A stretch of DNA of 64,000 bases from Tenrec ecaudatus (GCF_050624435.1 NC_134535.1:76318494-76382493); one strand, 5' to 3'. Shown: positions 1-12,613, counted from the first letter of the stretch. Made by a program: numbers and translations. The notes: generated by a model not told the origin, from the letters alone.

Positions 1-315
1 AGCAGAAAAGTATTGCAGCAAAAGCCAAAAAAGGAGGCTGTAAGAAAAAGAAAATGTCAAAGTAACCGTATAGTCTGTAGCCTTAGGACGAATAAGAGAT
101 GTGTACCAAGCCAACGACAATGAGAAACAGCAGATAAAAGAAGACAAATGATTAATGCTTTGTGTTTTCAGGTGTTATCTATAAACATGGATGCTAAATA
201 GGGCATTTAGCCTTAGATTAATATTTAAAAATTCCTAGGAAAACTCTACTATCCAAATGCCAAAGGCATTACATGAATATTGTTTTCATCGTTCATTCAT
301 GTTACCAGCTGGCTT

Positions 316-337
316 CTTGTGTCAATTCTCTCTTCAG
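316..337 (+). promoter_or_regulatory. Splice acceptor before OR6C pseudogene coding exon
   Basis: A pyrimidine-rich run ending TCTCTCTTCAG sits 28 bases before the ATG at 366. OR coding exons are usually joined to upstream noncoding exons at such a site. The intact paralog has the same CTCTCTTCAG at 32514-32523, so the element is conserved across the duplication. Confidence 0.6.
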
Positions 338-365
338 GTTCAACCATTCTTGACACGAGGAGGGG

Positions 366-1300
366 ATGAGAAATCATACAACAGTGACAACATTCATCCT
401 GCTGGGGATGACAGATGACCCCAATTTGCAAATTATTCTTTTGATATTTTTATTCCTCACCTACTTATTGAGTGTGGCTGGGAACCTGACAATTATCACC
501 CTCACACTTCTGGATTCCCTTCTTAAAACTCCCATGTATTTTTTCCTCCGAAATTTCTCTTGCTTGGAAGTCTCCTTCACCACTGTCTGTATTCCCAGAT
601 ACCTCTACAGCCTGACAACTGGAGATAACACTATTACCTACAATGGTGTGCCACCCAGATATTTTTTGGGGTCCTCTTTGGAGCAACTGAATTTTTCCTC
701 CTGGCTGCCATGTCCTACGATCGCTATGTGGCCATCTGTAAGCCCCTGCATTATCCGACCATCATGAACAACAAGGTGTGTTCTCGACTTCTTATTTCCT
801 GTTGGATTTCTGGCCTACTAATTGTCCTCCCGCCTCTTAGCATGGGTCTTCAGCTAGAATTCTGTGATTCAAACCTCATTGATAGTTTTGGCTGTGATAC
901 ATATCCTCTCTTATTGATATGCTGCTCTGACATAATTCTCATAGAAAAAGTTATTTTAACGTTTGCTGTGCTAACACTCATTATTACCTTACTGGGTGTG
1001 GTTCTCTCCTACACATACATCATAAACACCATTCTGAGATTCCCTTCTGCTCAACAGAGGAAAAAAGCCTTTTCCACCTGCTCTTCCCACATGATTGTGG
1101 TTTCCATCACCTATGGCAGCTGCATCTTCGTCTACATTAAACCCTCAGCAGAGGCAGGAGTGGCCCTTAATAAGGTGGTAGGTTTACTCACTACTTCAGT
1201 TGCCCCCATGCTTAACCCATTTATTTACACCCTTCGAAATAAGCAAGTCAGAGAAGCCTTCAATAGAACAGTCAAAAGGATTGCATTTCACACGAAGTAA
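366..1300 (+). pseudogene. Olfactory receptor family 6 subfamily C, pseudogene by one 1-nt deletion
   Basis: This is a class A GPCR odorant receptor of the OR6C type, an intronless coding exon. The ATG at 366 opens MRNHT, with the N-glycosylation sequon NHT, followed by TM1 with the GN motif, then [11 protein letters not shown] and TM3. Near 643-646 the reading frame shifts: the intact paralog has one more base where this copy reads aatggtgtgcc. From about 647 the other frame continues correctly through [15 protein letters not shown], the loop cysteines, KAFSTCSSH and NPFIYTLRN to the stop at 1300. No second break is visible, so the lesion is recent, polymorphic, or a sequencing error. Without it the protein would be about 312 aa, the normal OR length. 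A splice acceptor lies upstream at 336-337 and an AATAAA at 1341. The family call is firm; which 6C member this is remains open. Confidence 0.9.
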
Positions 1301-2758
1301 GACACTATTCATGTGTTGAGCAGGCTTAAGGAATTTGCCAAATAAAAGGATTTCTTCCAACTCTAGATTTGTTCAGCCAGCTTTTCCCCTGGGACATTTG
1401 TCTCTTATATTAAAAGCAAAAGGAGGTGGCAATCTGTTTAGGTCTCTTTATTTTGTTCAAAATTGTTTCCTCAATTACTATCTAAGTCTTACTAAGTTAT
1501 CTAAGGATTATTAACTAATTCTTCAATTAATATCTAAGTTCATCTAAAACTAGATTCCCAAATCACTCAATGTTATAAGAAGGAAATACAAATCAATCAA
1601 ACCGTATCTCTAGTCATTAGGTCTACTCCTGTTGTAGATTCTAAGAATGCAAAGATGATTTCTCGATTGTTGGGAACACATCAATGCCTCAACACTAAGT
1701 TTTCAAGAGCTATTTAAGAATATGTACTACAGTTTAAGTGTGACATAAAACAAAATGGCACACTCTCCTTCTCGCCTTTGGCTATTCATGAATTATTCCC
1801 TGGTCCATTTTCCAGTATTATATAAAAGAAAGTGAATAGGAAATCAAAAGCGCCATGAAGATAGTTTTCTTTTCTCATTTTAATTAATTTATTAACAAAA
1901 ATACTTCTATTGGATTTACAGAAATTGTTTGGAGCTTGTTCATTCTTACATACAAGCAAAGAAGAGACAGTTTGAGATTTTCAAGTTTTGAGTGTCTTCT
2001 ACTTACCTTTGACATTGATAGTGTTTACTTCAATGCCATATTTCACTATTAGAATTTCTCCAACTAGCCATACTTCCACTATAGCATGTGCTGATGAAAA
2101 TGTTAAAATTTGAGAAAATTAATAAAAACAACTGGAGTTGATATTTTGGGAAGAAAATATTGATGTGCATCTGGTTGGTTAGCAAAGACTAACTAAAAAT
2201 AAATAAACACACTGTCAACTCGTAGCAAACTTATAGGACCAAGACTGGAGACAAACTCAGACAGCGTGTGAAAAATCTTAATGGACCTAATGATAATAGA
2301 GATGGAAAGATAATGAGGGACAATAATTTTATACGATGCTGAAAGCACTTATTTATGTTCTAGCGTTCTGCTATATCTATCTATATATATTTACTTCCAT
2401 GTGCAGGTATAAATGTTATTTGTATTGAATGAAGAACTTCATTAAATGCTCAGATTACTTTCTAACCTCATGATGCTTTCAACACTTTATACAAAATCAT
2501 GTCAATCCAATGCGCTTATGATCTGTACACTTCAAAGCTGTTCTGGTACAAAGAACCTCATTATCCAAAACTTTTCTCATTTTCTCACAGTCATTGAAAA
2601 ACAGAAAACTGCACTAAATGTTATTTTTGTGGTTCTGTTTTGTTTTTCACTTAACCCAACATACATTTATAATATGTAGTCTGCAAAAGGTTCAGAGACT
2701 ATCCGAAGTAAAAGATAATGGAATTTCTCCATACACCTTTGGAAACCTCCTGATAGCA
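1301..2758. other. 3' flank of the OR6C pseudogene, no gene
   Basis: AT-rich sequence with an AATAAA at 1341-1346, 40 bases after the stop, which could serve as the receptor's polyadenylation signal. Beyond it I see no coding region and no repeat that I can name. A short ORF at 2446-2679 has no recognisable features. Confidence 0.5.
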
Positions 2759-2924
2759 CTAAACGGGTAGGGAATGATTTCTGATCTCACAGCAGCTACA
2801 TTCCGGCATCAGGAGAGGAAAGGAGGATGGCTCGAAGGCAGGCAGCCCTCCTAAACGTACCCCCTCTATCTGGCTAGAGAACCCTCCTTTGGTTTGGGCT
2901 TCCCTTAGAAGGTTGAGGAGGCCC

Positions 2925-3090
2925 CCTGATTGTGCAGTGTGCTGAGGGTCAGGCTGCTGACACCATCGGTCGCTTTGAGGAAGAAAGACGAGGCAGTCCT
3001 CTTCAATAAAGGTGCACCACCTCAGAAACCCGCTGTGTCCCATGTGGTCCCTGTGAGTCAGAGCCAACTGGGAGGCAGCAGTGGTGGTGG
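2925..3090 (+). repeat. AfroSINE
   Basis: A tRNA-derived afrotherian SINE, diverged. The recognisable parts are the GAAAGACGAGGC box, the CTCAGAAACCC block and the tail GTGAGTCAGAGCCAACTGGGAGGCAG. It appears to be absent from the paralogous DNA at about 36500, so it probably inserted after the duplication. Confidence 0.65.
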
Positions 3091-3100
3091 ATGTTAGGAA

Positions 3101-4345
3101 GTTAAAATAAATGCAATCATCAAAGTAAATGAGAGCTATTTTATCATTGTAATATAAATCTAAGATTGCTTTCATGATGGATTTGGGAGAGAACTTGGAG
3201 ATGCCTTTTACAGCGCAACCAATTAAAAAGATGCAACTTACTCCCCCCTCTCTCTTTAACCTGCTGATGACTTTTATTTGAAGCTCCCCTTGAAATGTCC
3301 TCCACCAGTGTCAATGGGAGCACCTTTCTTAAACGCGTGCTTCATTTTTGTTCCAAAATCTGGCATTCAAAGGCAACATTAATCCTTCAGGATCAGGACC
3401 CCCAAGGAATTCATTGTTTGTCAGCACAATTGGTCCCAGAGAGGCTGCTCTAAAGTCTTTGTACTTTGGATTTTAAAAACTCTGCAAAGCGATAACGTAT
3501 CCCTTGCTAAATAATCGGCATAATTTCCATCCTAACAGAAAAACTCTAGATATTCTTGGAATTTAGAGTATACTTTGCTTATAATTTTATAAGAATCTGT
3601 TTCAGCATTTTTGCTAGGCAATAAGAAAAATACAAAGAAGTAAATATTTCCCAGGATGACAAGTCTGTATACAAGGAAAACACTGTGAAATGCTAACCCT
3701 ACGAGAAGTTTCTCAAAGCAACACAGATTAAAGTGCCACAAATCATGAGTGTTTTCAGTAACGAAAATAGATCCTGGTAGTGAAGGGAAATAATGACAAC
3801 AGTTACGTATTTTATTTGCTATGTGCCAGACCAGGAGCCCAATGGCAATGTGGGATAAGCACTGGGCTGTTACCACAAAGTCGGCAGCTCAACCCTACCA
3901 GCGGTTGGGTGTGAGAAGCAGGAGGCTGTCTGCTCTTGGAGAGATTTACAGTCTGGGAATCCTTGTGGAGGGTCACAATCAGCTGAGTCAACTTGATGAC
4001 AAGGATTAGTTTTGTTGGGTAATTTTCTAGACACTACTCCAAGTAACATGTAGGAGAACAATAGAATGAAGGTAAAATCCTGTGAATTGTGTATCATGAT
4101 TATGACTATCAGCATCAATATATCATTATTGATAATTATAGTAGAGTAAGATGATTATTCCTATAATCAAATAAGGGAGCCAAGTCACAGAATCAATTTT
4201 ATACATAATACGTTGAGAGGCTAATACCTGAACACACGTAAGCTGAATCCAGAAGTTATGTTCATAGCACAATGCCAAATTGCTTAATAAGTTGCCTGGT
4301 CTTGGAAGAGATAGATTTATAAAGGTCAAAGGCAAGTATAGAACA
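3101..4345 (+). repeat. Segmental duplication block downstream of OR6C pseudogene
   Basis: Matches 36507-37400, the DNA downstream of the intact OR6C at 32557. Shared landmarks include ATAAATGCAATCATCAAA, GCAAAGAAGTA and AAGTAACATGTAGAG, in the same order and orientation. The two blocks lie 1.8 and 3.0 kb past their receptors. The difference is explained by L1 insertions at 34105-35590. The block shows that the duplication unit included the 3' flank. Confidence 0.65.
3832..4018 (+). repeat. AfroSINE
   Basis: Starts AGGAGCCCAATGGCAATG and carries the A-box region, AGTCGGCAGCTC, GATTTACAGTCT and a GACAAGGATTAGTTTTG tail. It is inserted in the duplication block between positions matching about 37160 and 37220, which lack it. 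Confidence 0.75.
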
Positions 4346-4479
4346 TCGTTGAGGAAGAATTAGGTTAACGGATTACATGAATCAGTATATCAGAACAAAA
4401 TTTTCATCTGAAAAGACAGAAAAATTATAACTGACCAATAACACGTAAAAACTGCTTTATAAGAGAGATAAGTGAAAAC

Positions 4480-5215
4480 CGAGTTTAAGGACCTCAAGGA
4501 GTCGGACTGAGAATATAACACTCTTGACGGAAGCGGCCATTACAGAGCAGTGACTTATATAACGTGACTCTCGCCACCATCATCTCTAACTCCCACTGAA
4601 CCACCTTTCCCTGATGGGTCTGAGTAAGATGGTGGGGCAAGATTCCTATAGCATTCAGTTGGGAGTGCTCACTAACAGGATACCTTGTGTTTGACATCTG
4701 CTGAGTTTGAAAGGAGCTGTGGGAAAAGCAATCGTGGGGATTTTACTCCCAGCAAGGGCCAGGGGTTGAGTGTATCCTCTGGACCCAGTGCTCCTTGTGA
4801 CTTGAATCTCTTGCTCCAGAAGACAGCTGTGACACCAACAAGTGGCAGCAGCAGAATCAGGAGCCAGAGCCTGAGACAAGAGTGGGGATTCTCCACCCCA
4901 CAGAGCAGTAAAGCTGAGTGTTGTGGAGGGTGACTTGTGTGGTGGGATGCCTCTGGGCACTTAACTGGGGGGACTGGATTTGCTGAGCAAATCCAGAGCT
5001 GCGGCTGAGCGCCTTGAGGGTGAGGCTTAAGGTGGAGTGACATACCCTTTGGGCATTTATTAACAGTCTTGTAAGAAGTTTGTAAAATAGACTCACTTGA
5101 ACAGCATTAACCTGAGCATTTCCACCTAAATTATAACCTGTTAACTTCAACAATAAAACCATATAAGCACCGTCTCTGAGTTCTGTGTGGCTACTTCAAT
5201 GCAATGAATTACAAT
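4480..5215 (+). repeat. GC-richer LTR-like segment (possible fossil solo LTR)
   Basis: A block clearly richer in G and C than its surroundings. Near its right end it has AATAAA (about 5153) followed by GTCTCTGAGTTCTGTGTGGC, resembling the R-U5 part of a retroviral LTR. I found no second copy in the window and no clear ends. It could instead be another kind of repeat or unique sequence. Confidence 0.25.
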
Positions 5216-7539
5216 ACCCAGAGGGAAGGCAGAGTGCAAGAAAAATATTGTCCATGTGAATAGGACAGACTTGGTGTCCTTATGCCGACAAGGCTGCTTG
5301 CCTAGAAGGTAGCAAAGAAGTCAGCTTGGGTAGTATGTCACTAGCAAGTGTCTAGTTTGTAGGAAAACTTCTCTTCAGATGGAGAATTAATATTGTATTT
5401 CATGATTATTCTTAAAATTAGTCCCTTTACCTCCCTGTAAACTCTTACTTCCTAAATTCACCATTGATGTTCTTTACGTAAACACCCAAAAATGAATTTG
5501 AGGATTTTTCTCCCCTTTGATGTCTTCAATTGCTACACACTGGGCAAAGATTACAGTCCAGCATTTTTCATTCAAAGACTTTACTGAAGCTTAAAAAAAT
5601 TATATCTCTGTAGAAAACTGTAATCAGACAATCATAGCATGGCTAGATTGTGCCCTTTGAGTGAATCTTTCTTTTGGAAACCAGCTCTTCATTCATTTTC
5701 CCCCCGAATTTTTCATCTGTTATGCAACTTCTTTATCTATTCAGAGATAAGAGGAATAATACATGGATTTTAGGTTCATTTTATGAAACTTGAATCCTTA
5801 TAATTCATATATAAAACTATAGCATTATAAAAAGGGGTCATTAAAATAAACAAAACAAACCAAACCATTGATGAATACAACTTTGATTTCCATAAGAATC
5901 ACTTTATTTTACAAGTTTAAGGCAGAGACTGCAATTTAGGTGTAATAATGAAGTTTCCTCTATTTTCTCCTATCAAGCAAAAAATGAAAACATTGGAGCT
6001 AATCTAATGTATTAAGAATGAAATGGCGATACTGATAATATTTCAGCGAGAATCTAAAAGAAAAATTACTATTATTTCTAATTTAATTTTAAAAGGGTGG
6101 AATGTGTCTTCTATAAGTTTTCTAACACCCTTTCTTCACTACCACAAATAAGTGTAAACCTAAACTAATGCTCAAAACTTGCACAGCATAAGCTACAATA
6201 TATTTAGCTTAAATCCCAATAAATTCCCTAGTATTTCCCTCCTTCCCACCTATGAGCAATGGGAGGTACTGACCATAAAAGTTCACTAGAACAGCAGAGC
6301 TAATTTTACTAACTCCAAGTGAAAGAGAGGGAAAAAAAGAAGTTTACTAGCGATACCAGTAAAGAGGCTGACAGCAAAACAGGCTGTCTTGAGGGAGCCC
6401 CGTTTGAAATGAGAGTACATAAAAAAGATACACTGTTTATGTTGGAATTCACAGCCTGGGGGAGTCACATACAGATGTTTTACATGAACTGAAATTTGAG
6501 GATAACCATGGGAAACCATTGCTAACCATGAACAAGCAAACAGAGCAATACGATTCTTTAAGTCTTGGGCCAGCTGTAGGAACTATGGGAAGACGACTAG
6601 AGCGACATCTTCCTAAACAACATCTACGTCAAACCTGTTTGCCTTGTAGAAACACAGCAAATCATAAAAATTCAATTGGAAAAACAGTGATGTAACCATA
6701 CAGCCTTTTATGAAAGGGTCAGACCTGGAGAACATCAAAGTTAATCAAGTGCAAAAAGGCAAATATTGAATGAGGTCACTGCTCTAAGGAAAAAACAGAC
6801 ATAAACCAAGCAGTAGCTCTCATGTCATGTGTTCTTTCAATTCAGGCTCCCAGGCAGTGGGCTGGTTTGTCTGTCCTATGTTTTTAACTCCTTCAGCACT
6901 TCTTTGTTTTCACATCATAAGGTCCACTTGACCAGGGGATGTGCCACTTGAACTGCGGGGAAGTTTCTAATTTGATAGGGGTGAGATAGAACCAAATACT
7001 CCAGGCCACGTGGCAGTTCCCTACAACCACCCTGCTGGGGTGGATACACCTACACTGGTCTTCAGTTCACCTTGGTGGAGATTCATGACCAAGAAGAAAG
7101 GAGAAGGTGTTTCTAAGAAGATGATTTCACTTTTGTTGGTGAGCACAGCCAGGGTTTGCCCTTGAGGAATCCATTGGGCATTGCTTATATGGACCCCCAA
7201 TGGGAAAGTCTGCTGTCTTGAATGGTTAATACTAATTTTAACTGAGTTTCATTTCAGTCCTGGGTGACCCAGACCCCACACCATAGGCCACCTGGGATTT
7301 AGAATTTATCTTTTGCTATCCAAAGGTCAAAGATTTGAAAGTCATTGGACTTTGGTTCAAACCTCTTGCTTCTGAGATTTCCAAATAATGGATGACTTAA
7401 GACTACCATATATTTGCCACATTCAAGTTCTCTTAGCTTTTAGTGACAGTTCTTAGTTCTGACCATAGTGAATGAGTGTTATTGAGTTTTGTGCCTAGTG
7501 TCTCTCATTTTCTTATACATGATTCTGTTACTTAAGCTT
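5216..7539. other. Long gene-free stretch, mostly unassigned
   Basis: AT-rich DNA without a credible coding region on either strand. The part from about 7000 onward may belong to the old L1 that is recognisable from 7540, but I cannot show it. Confidence 0.4.
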
Positions 7540-8078
7540 TTTTAATATGATTAAGTGAACACCCAATATTTTTCAGTTTAGAAAGTTTTCCTATATATGA
7601 ACATACCCTATCTCAATAGTATTTTAAATTCTGTATCATTGGCTAGTTATATGACACCACTGCTAGAGTTGCCAAAGGATTTGGGGCTCTTATTGTCATC
7701 TATTGCCCTCTGCAAACCAAGTGCCCAAAATTTAATCTTGAATACAATTCCCTTCTCTATTCTTGGATTTTAATATTTGTAATCCTTAGATCACACCACT
7801 GGTGTTCTTCTATGTGGGCTTATCTGACACCTCACTTTGGAATAGTGATATATCTTTATAAGTCTTAGAAAATGAATGACTTTTGGTCGCTCATTTAAAT
7901 GTAATCCTTTACCTGAGGACAATACATTCTTATGACATAGTGCTGCTCAATACTTACCCTCATGAAGGGATTACTCAAGATATGGATGCTATAGCAAAAT
8001 GTGGTGAAGAAATAAGATGGTCCTTGGCTATTAGAAAGACTAGTGTAGGGTCTTAAAAGGTTGTCTTAAAACAAGCAG

Positions 8079-9715
8079 TTGTTGGGATTGGGACTGGCCC
8101 CTCAGACCTCTCCACTGGTTCCCTACTCCACTCTGGCATGCAGCAGCCCAGACTTCAACCCAGTGTTCCACGATGTGAATGCAACGTGCTGGCATGGAGT
8201 AGGGAACCAGTGGAGGGGTCTGGAGGGCCGGCCCCAATCCCAATTAAGTGGATACCTGCCTCTCCCCCCCAGAAGAATTTATATCAAAAGATGGCAATGA
8301 CTCTGCAGCTCCGGGAGAGGCACATAGGGAGAGGGACATATCTGATCAGAGCACATGGGTGCTGATGAAAGGGGAGGAGGAGAGAGTGGAGCACATCCTG
8401 GCCCACCAGGCCTTGAGGACGATGACCCCAATTAGAGCAGCCGGTCCACAGAGAGGACCACCTAGCCAGCCCCACTATGAGACATGACACCCTTCACTGA
8501 CCCATAGTTCTACGGAGGACAACACCGGAGACACAGTGTGGGAATTGCACCCGATCTGAAACTGCCACATAGAGGCAAAACACTAAGGGGTGCAACAGAA
8601 CAGCAAGGGAATGGAGTGGCAAGGTCCCCAAGGAATGCTGAAGGTGGACTTTGGGGCCAGGGTGTGGTGCCCCAACAGACTGGACTGGAAAACATTCCTA
8701 AAGGCCAACACATGATCCTTGAACTAACTACAAGCTTCTCTTTCTTGTGTTTTTTCCCCCATTGGTTTGTTGTTGCTTTCTTTTATTTTATTGCTTGACT
8801 TAACTCTGTCTTGTTTTTGTGTACTCAACTCCATGATACAATTGTTGAAGACAAACCTGTGCATAAACAAATGTGGCGATGGAAGCTGATGGTGCCAGTT
8901 ATGAAAAGATATAGAGTCTGGGGTCTTAAAGACTTGCAGGTAAACAAGCGGCCATCTAGCTCAGAAGCAACAAAGTCCACATGGAAGAAGCACACCAGCC
9001 TGTGCGATCACAAAGTGTTGAAGGGATCAGGTATCAGGCATCATTAGAACAAAAAATCTTACCATAGTGAATGAGGGGAGAGTGTGGAGTGGAGACCCAA
9101 AGCCCATTTGTAGGCCACTGGAGATCCCCTTGCAGAGGGGTCTAGGGGAGTAGACGAGTCCGACAGGGTTCTGTGTAGCAACGATGAAAAATATAACTTT
9201 CCTCTAGTTCCTAAATGCTTCCCCTCCCCCCCAACTATCATGATCCCAATTCTACCTTACAAGTCTGGTTAGACCAGAGGATGGACACTGGTACAGATAG
9301 GAACCAGAAACACAGGGAATCCAGGGCGGAGGATCCCTTCAGGGTCAGTGGTGTGAGTGGTGATACTGGGAACGAATGTAATGGGAGGGTGGGTTGGAAA
9401 GGGGGAACCGATTACAAGGATTTACATGTGACCTCCTCCCTGGGGGACGGACAACATAAAAGTGGGTGAAGGGAGACATTGGAAAGGGCAAGATATGACA
9501 AAATAATAATTTATAAATTATCAAGGGTTCATGAGGGAGGGGGGGAAGGGGGAGGGAGGGTAAAAAATGAGGACCTGATGCCAGGGGATTAAGTGGAGAG
9601 CAAATGTTTTGAGAATGGTGAGGGCAATCAATGTACAAATGCATTTTACAGAATTGATGTATTTATGGATTGTGATAAGAGTTGTATGAGCCCCTAATAA
9701 AATGATTTAAAAAAC
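8079..9715 (+). repeat. Younger afrotherian L1 3' UTR copy
   Basis: The most complete single copy of the abundant 3' UTR here. Modules in order: AACACTAAGGGGTGCAACAG, a GCATAAACAAATGTGG module, GTCTTAAAGACTTGCAGG with GCGGCCATCTAGCTCAG, a G-rich purine tract near 9535-9570, then TGTGATAAGAGTTGTATGAG and AATAAAATG with a short A tail. An inverted repeat of 48-bp arms lies at its left end. ORFs here are not genes. Confidence 0.75.
8083..8242. repeat. Inverted repeat, 48-bp arms with 64-nt spacer
   Basis: The arms 8083-8130 and 8195-8242 are reverse complements with about 5 mismatches in 48. Each contains CCACTGGTTCCCTACTCCA or its complement. The DNA could extrude a cruciform and its RNA would form a long hairpin. 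It sits at the 5' edge of the younger L1 copy. Confidence 0.85.
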
Positions 9716-10454
9716 TAAAACACACCAAGGTTGTAAGGATAAAATCACACTAGTATAAACACAAAAATACAAATAATATGTGAGAGGGCTAAGACCCCAT
9801 TTAAGAACCAGGGACCATCTGGGAGATACTTGCCTCCAGAACAAAATCAGGCCGTGTCAACTGGCAAAGAATCGAGTTATTTTCCTTTTGACTCAAATTT
9901 GACTTAATTTTTTTAGTTTATATTATTTTCTACTTTCTTTCAGTTTGAAGTTTTTCAGTATGTTATTTTGTTGTTGTTTTCTTTATATGAAATGCAGAAT
10001 GGATAAAGCTACACAGGAAGTAACTAGAGTAATAGTTTATTAGGGTTATTAGCAGGGGAGGTTGGGGTGTGGAATGAAGAGCTAGTAACAATGGATACAA
10101 GAATTAAGAAAGGTTCTAAAATTGAGTTAGGTGATGATTGTAAATGATGTTTTAATTAAATTAAAGTAAACTGAATTAAATCATTTAGTTGTATGATACA
10201 TGCATTATATGCCCAAAATAGCTGTTAAAACGTTCAATAGGGCAAACATTAAGTAAAGTACCTTAAAGTAAGTGCATTAAGTAGAATAACTTTGGCTATA
10301 CTTGGCATCATCTCAATTATTAATAGTAATAAAGTGCTTGGTTCTACTCTTTAAAAATAAGAATTGAATTAGAAAAAATTCAAGAATATCTTATATGAAG
10401 ACATTGGTTGTATATTTCATGCTAAGAGACAGGTAATTGCTAAGTTTATATCTT

Positions 10455-11085
10455 TAAAAAAAAAGGTGTCACCACAAAAATATGTGTCAATTTGGCAATA
10501 TTGTGTGGTTTCCAGTATTGTGTGATTATCCTCCGTTTTATGACCTCATATAATTACTGTCCATTTTGTAATGTATTGCAAATACTAACCTCTACATGTA
10601 AATGAGGCAGTGTCACTGTATGGTGAATCTGGAGCCACACAGTCTTACAAGAAGATATTATTCAAATCACACCCTTACTCCAGGCAGCACTTTATTGAGT
10701 CACATCTTTTATTGTACAAGAGAGTAAGAAAGAGAAAAGCTATAGAGAACATAAGGACCTCACTGTTACCAAGAAGGAAGAGCCCAGAGCAGATCATGGA
10801 CTTCAGACACAGGATCCTTGCACTGAAAATATCTTACACTCAAGGAAGAGTAATATAAAGATACCTGGAGATCCACAGGGAATTCTAGACCCACACATAT
10901 TGAAAGAACATATGGACTTCCCGCACCCCACCCTGAGCTAACAAGAAATGATGCTTTCCCATATATCTGGTCCAAAATCCTCTCACAGTTTATAATACTC
11001 CACTCCTAAACTATACAGATAAGCTTCTGTTGGTTAAAGTTATCCACTTATGGTATTTCCACTATGGCTACACTAAACAACTCAG
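10455..11085 (+). repeat. LTR-like interspersed repeat, possibly MaLR/ERVL fossil
   Basis: Begins near CAAAAATATGTGTCAATTTGG and ends near GTTAAAGTTATCCACTTATGG, features reminiscent of MaLR-type LTRs, where a TTAAGCCACCCAGTCTGTGG-like block precedes the end. Length is about 630 bp, old and diverged. Family assignment is from memory only. Confidence 0.35.
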
Positions 11086-11614
11086 GCAGAATTTGGTGCC
11101 AAGAGGATACTGCTCTAACATATCTAAAATATGGAAGCAAGAGGTTGCATGAGCCGGACTTTAACTCAGATACACTTGTCACCTGAGGACGTAACATGTA
11201 AAATTCATGGTGTCTGAGGAAGCAGAAGACAGCTATATCAAGATGGTTGATCTGTTGGTGGGCAGAAAAATATGGTCTTGCTACATCAATGCCCAATATG
11301 CTGTATTAAGATATATATCATTCCGGCAAACCTGTGACTGATATTTTCAGTGAATATTATTGTACAATTTCCCCGAAAATTAACTGCCATTGTTTGTGTA
11401 AATAGTGTCCAGCCATGGAAGGACTGATTCTGTACAAGTGAACAATTCATGTACTGCAATGTGGAGTAAGCCTACATTGACCCAATATCCCTTTATCAAG
11501 AAGGCTTTTAAAAATCAATAATGGGCTAATCAAGGATCATGTTAACAAAGGATTGTTATGCCTCAGGGGGGTGATTGATAACACTCTCTATGACACATTA
11601 ATAAGGACAATTTG

Positions 11615-12560
11615 AAAGGGAGTCAAAGGCAGATGGGTTTGGGGCTCACACTAAGTCCTATCTCTAAGGGAAGAACAGTTAGTCCTTACATCATGTCCCT
11701 GCTTGATACTCGCCCTCAGGAAGGGAACATAGAAGGTATGTGTGCTATCACAAAGTGTGGTGAAGAAAGTGGATGGTGCCCAGCTATCAGCTAAAAAAGC
11801 ATCTGGGTTCTTAAAAGCTTGTTTCCAAACAAGCAGCCATCTAAAAGATGCCAGCTAAGTCCACATGGAAGAATCACACCAACATCAGACACCAAAGGTT
11901 TGTTAATCATATAATACAAAGCCACAGGAGGGACCTGCAGCAGAGTCTAAATTGGGAGAATCTGGTCTGGCTATGGATGCCAGTGGGAGCCCAAGATGCA
12001 TTTGTGGGATCTACATAGGAAATAAGCCCCCGGGGACTTTTCTCTAATAGAGGAATGGGAGGAAAGTGGTTACCAAATAGAATGCACTGGAGAGATGACT
12101 ATAGAAGATCAAAAGCATCAACCTGACTTGAACAGTTAAAACCTTGTCAGTTGATCCCCCCCCCCCCCCATGCACATTAGGCCTGATCTGGTTTTCAATA
12201 TTTTCTGTATTTTTTATTGTTGTTTGTTCATGTTGTGATTTATCTCAGATGTGTTATTTCATTGGTGGAGGATCACTTTAAATTTTATTATGTGCTTGTC
12301 TGTTTCTCAGTATATGAAATACTGGATTGATGAACCTATAGGGACAGAAAGTAGCATAAGGGTTTCTAAGGGATACAGTGGTTGGGGGGTGGGGCGAAGG
12401 AAGTAAAAGGGAGCTGAAGTCAAGGAGTTTGGAAAGGAAATGAATGTTCTGGAACTGATTGTGATAGCAAGTGTACAATTCTGCTTGATGATATTGAATG
12501 ATGGAATGACATGATATCTATATTATCTCCCAATAAAATGGTTTTGAGTAAATAAGTAAA
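11615..12560 (+). repeat. L1 3' UTR, older variant
   Basis: Contains CCCTCAGGAAGGGAAC, GCACAAAGTGTGGTGAAGAAAG-like sequence, TCTTAAAAGCTTGTTTCC with AAGCAGCCATCTAA, a C homopolymer at 12156-12169, and the end GAACTGATTGTGATAGCAAG with CAATAAAATGG. The ending matches 59220-59325, so this is a separate L1 subfamily from the TGTGATAAGAGTTG type. Confidence 0.65.
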
Positions 12561-12613
12561 TAAAACGTGGAAGTCCTTTTGAAATCGGGAAATGAGTAGG
12601 TAGAGGCTGCAAG

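Larger units (their letters stand above)
7540..10245 (+). repeat. Older L1 3' UTR and 3' end, split by a younger L1
   Basis: The left part (7540-8078) and right part (9716-10245) match, in order, 60170-61430. Shared blocks are CTCAATAGTATTTTAAAT, the CTCATGAAGGGAT block, and the end with AAAATTGAGTTAGGTGATGATTG, close to the generic L1M 3' end. At 8078 the sequence jumps into a younger L1 and resumes at about 9716 with ACACACC, exactly where the other copy continues. Confidence 0.65.

Noticed and set aside
2759-3175. 138-codon ORF on the - strand
   Set aside because: Overlaps an AfroSINE in antisense and has no recognisable motif.
8040-8300. Mirror-image ORFs on both strands
   Set aside because: Produced by the inverted repeat, not by two genes.
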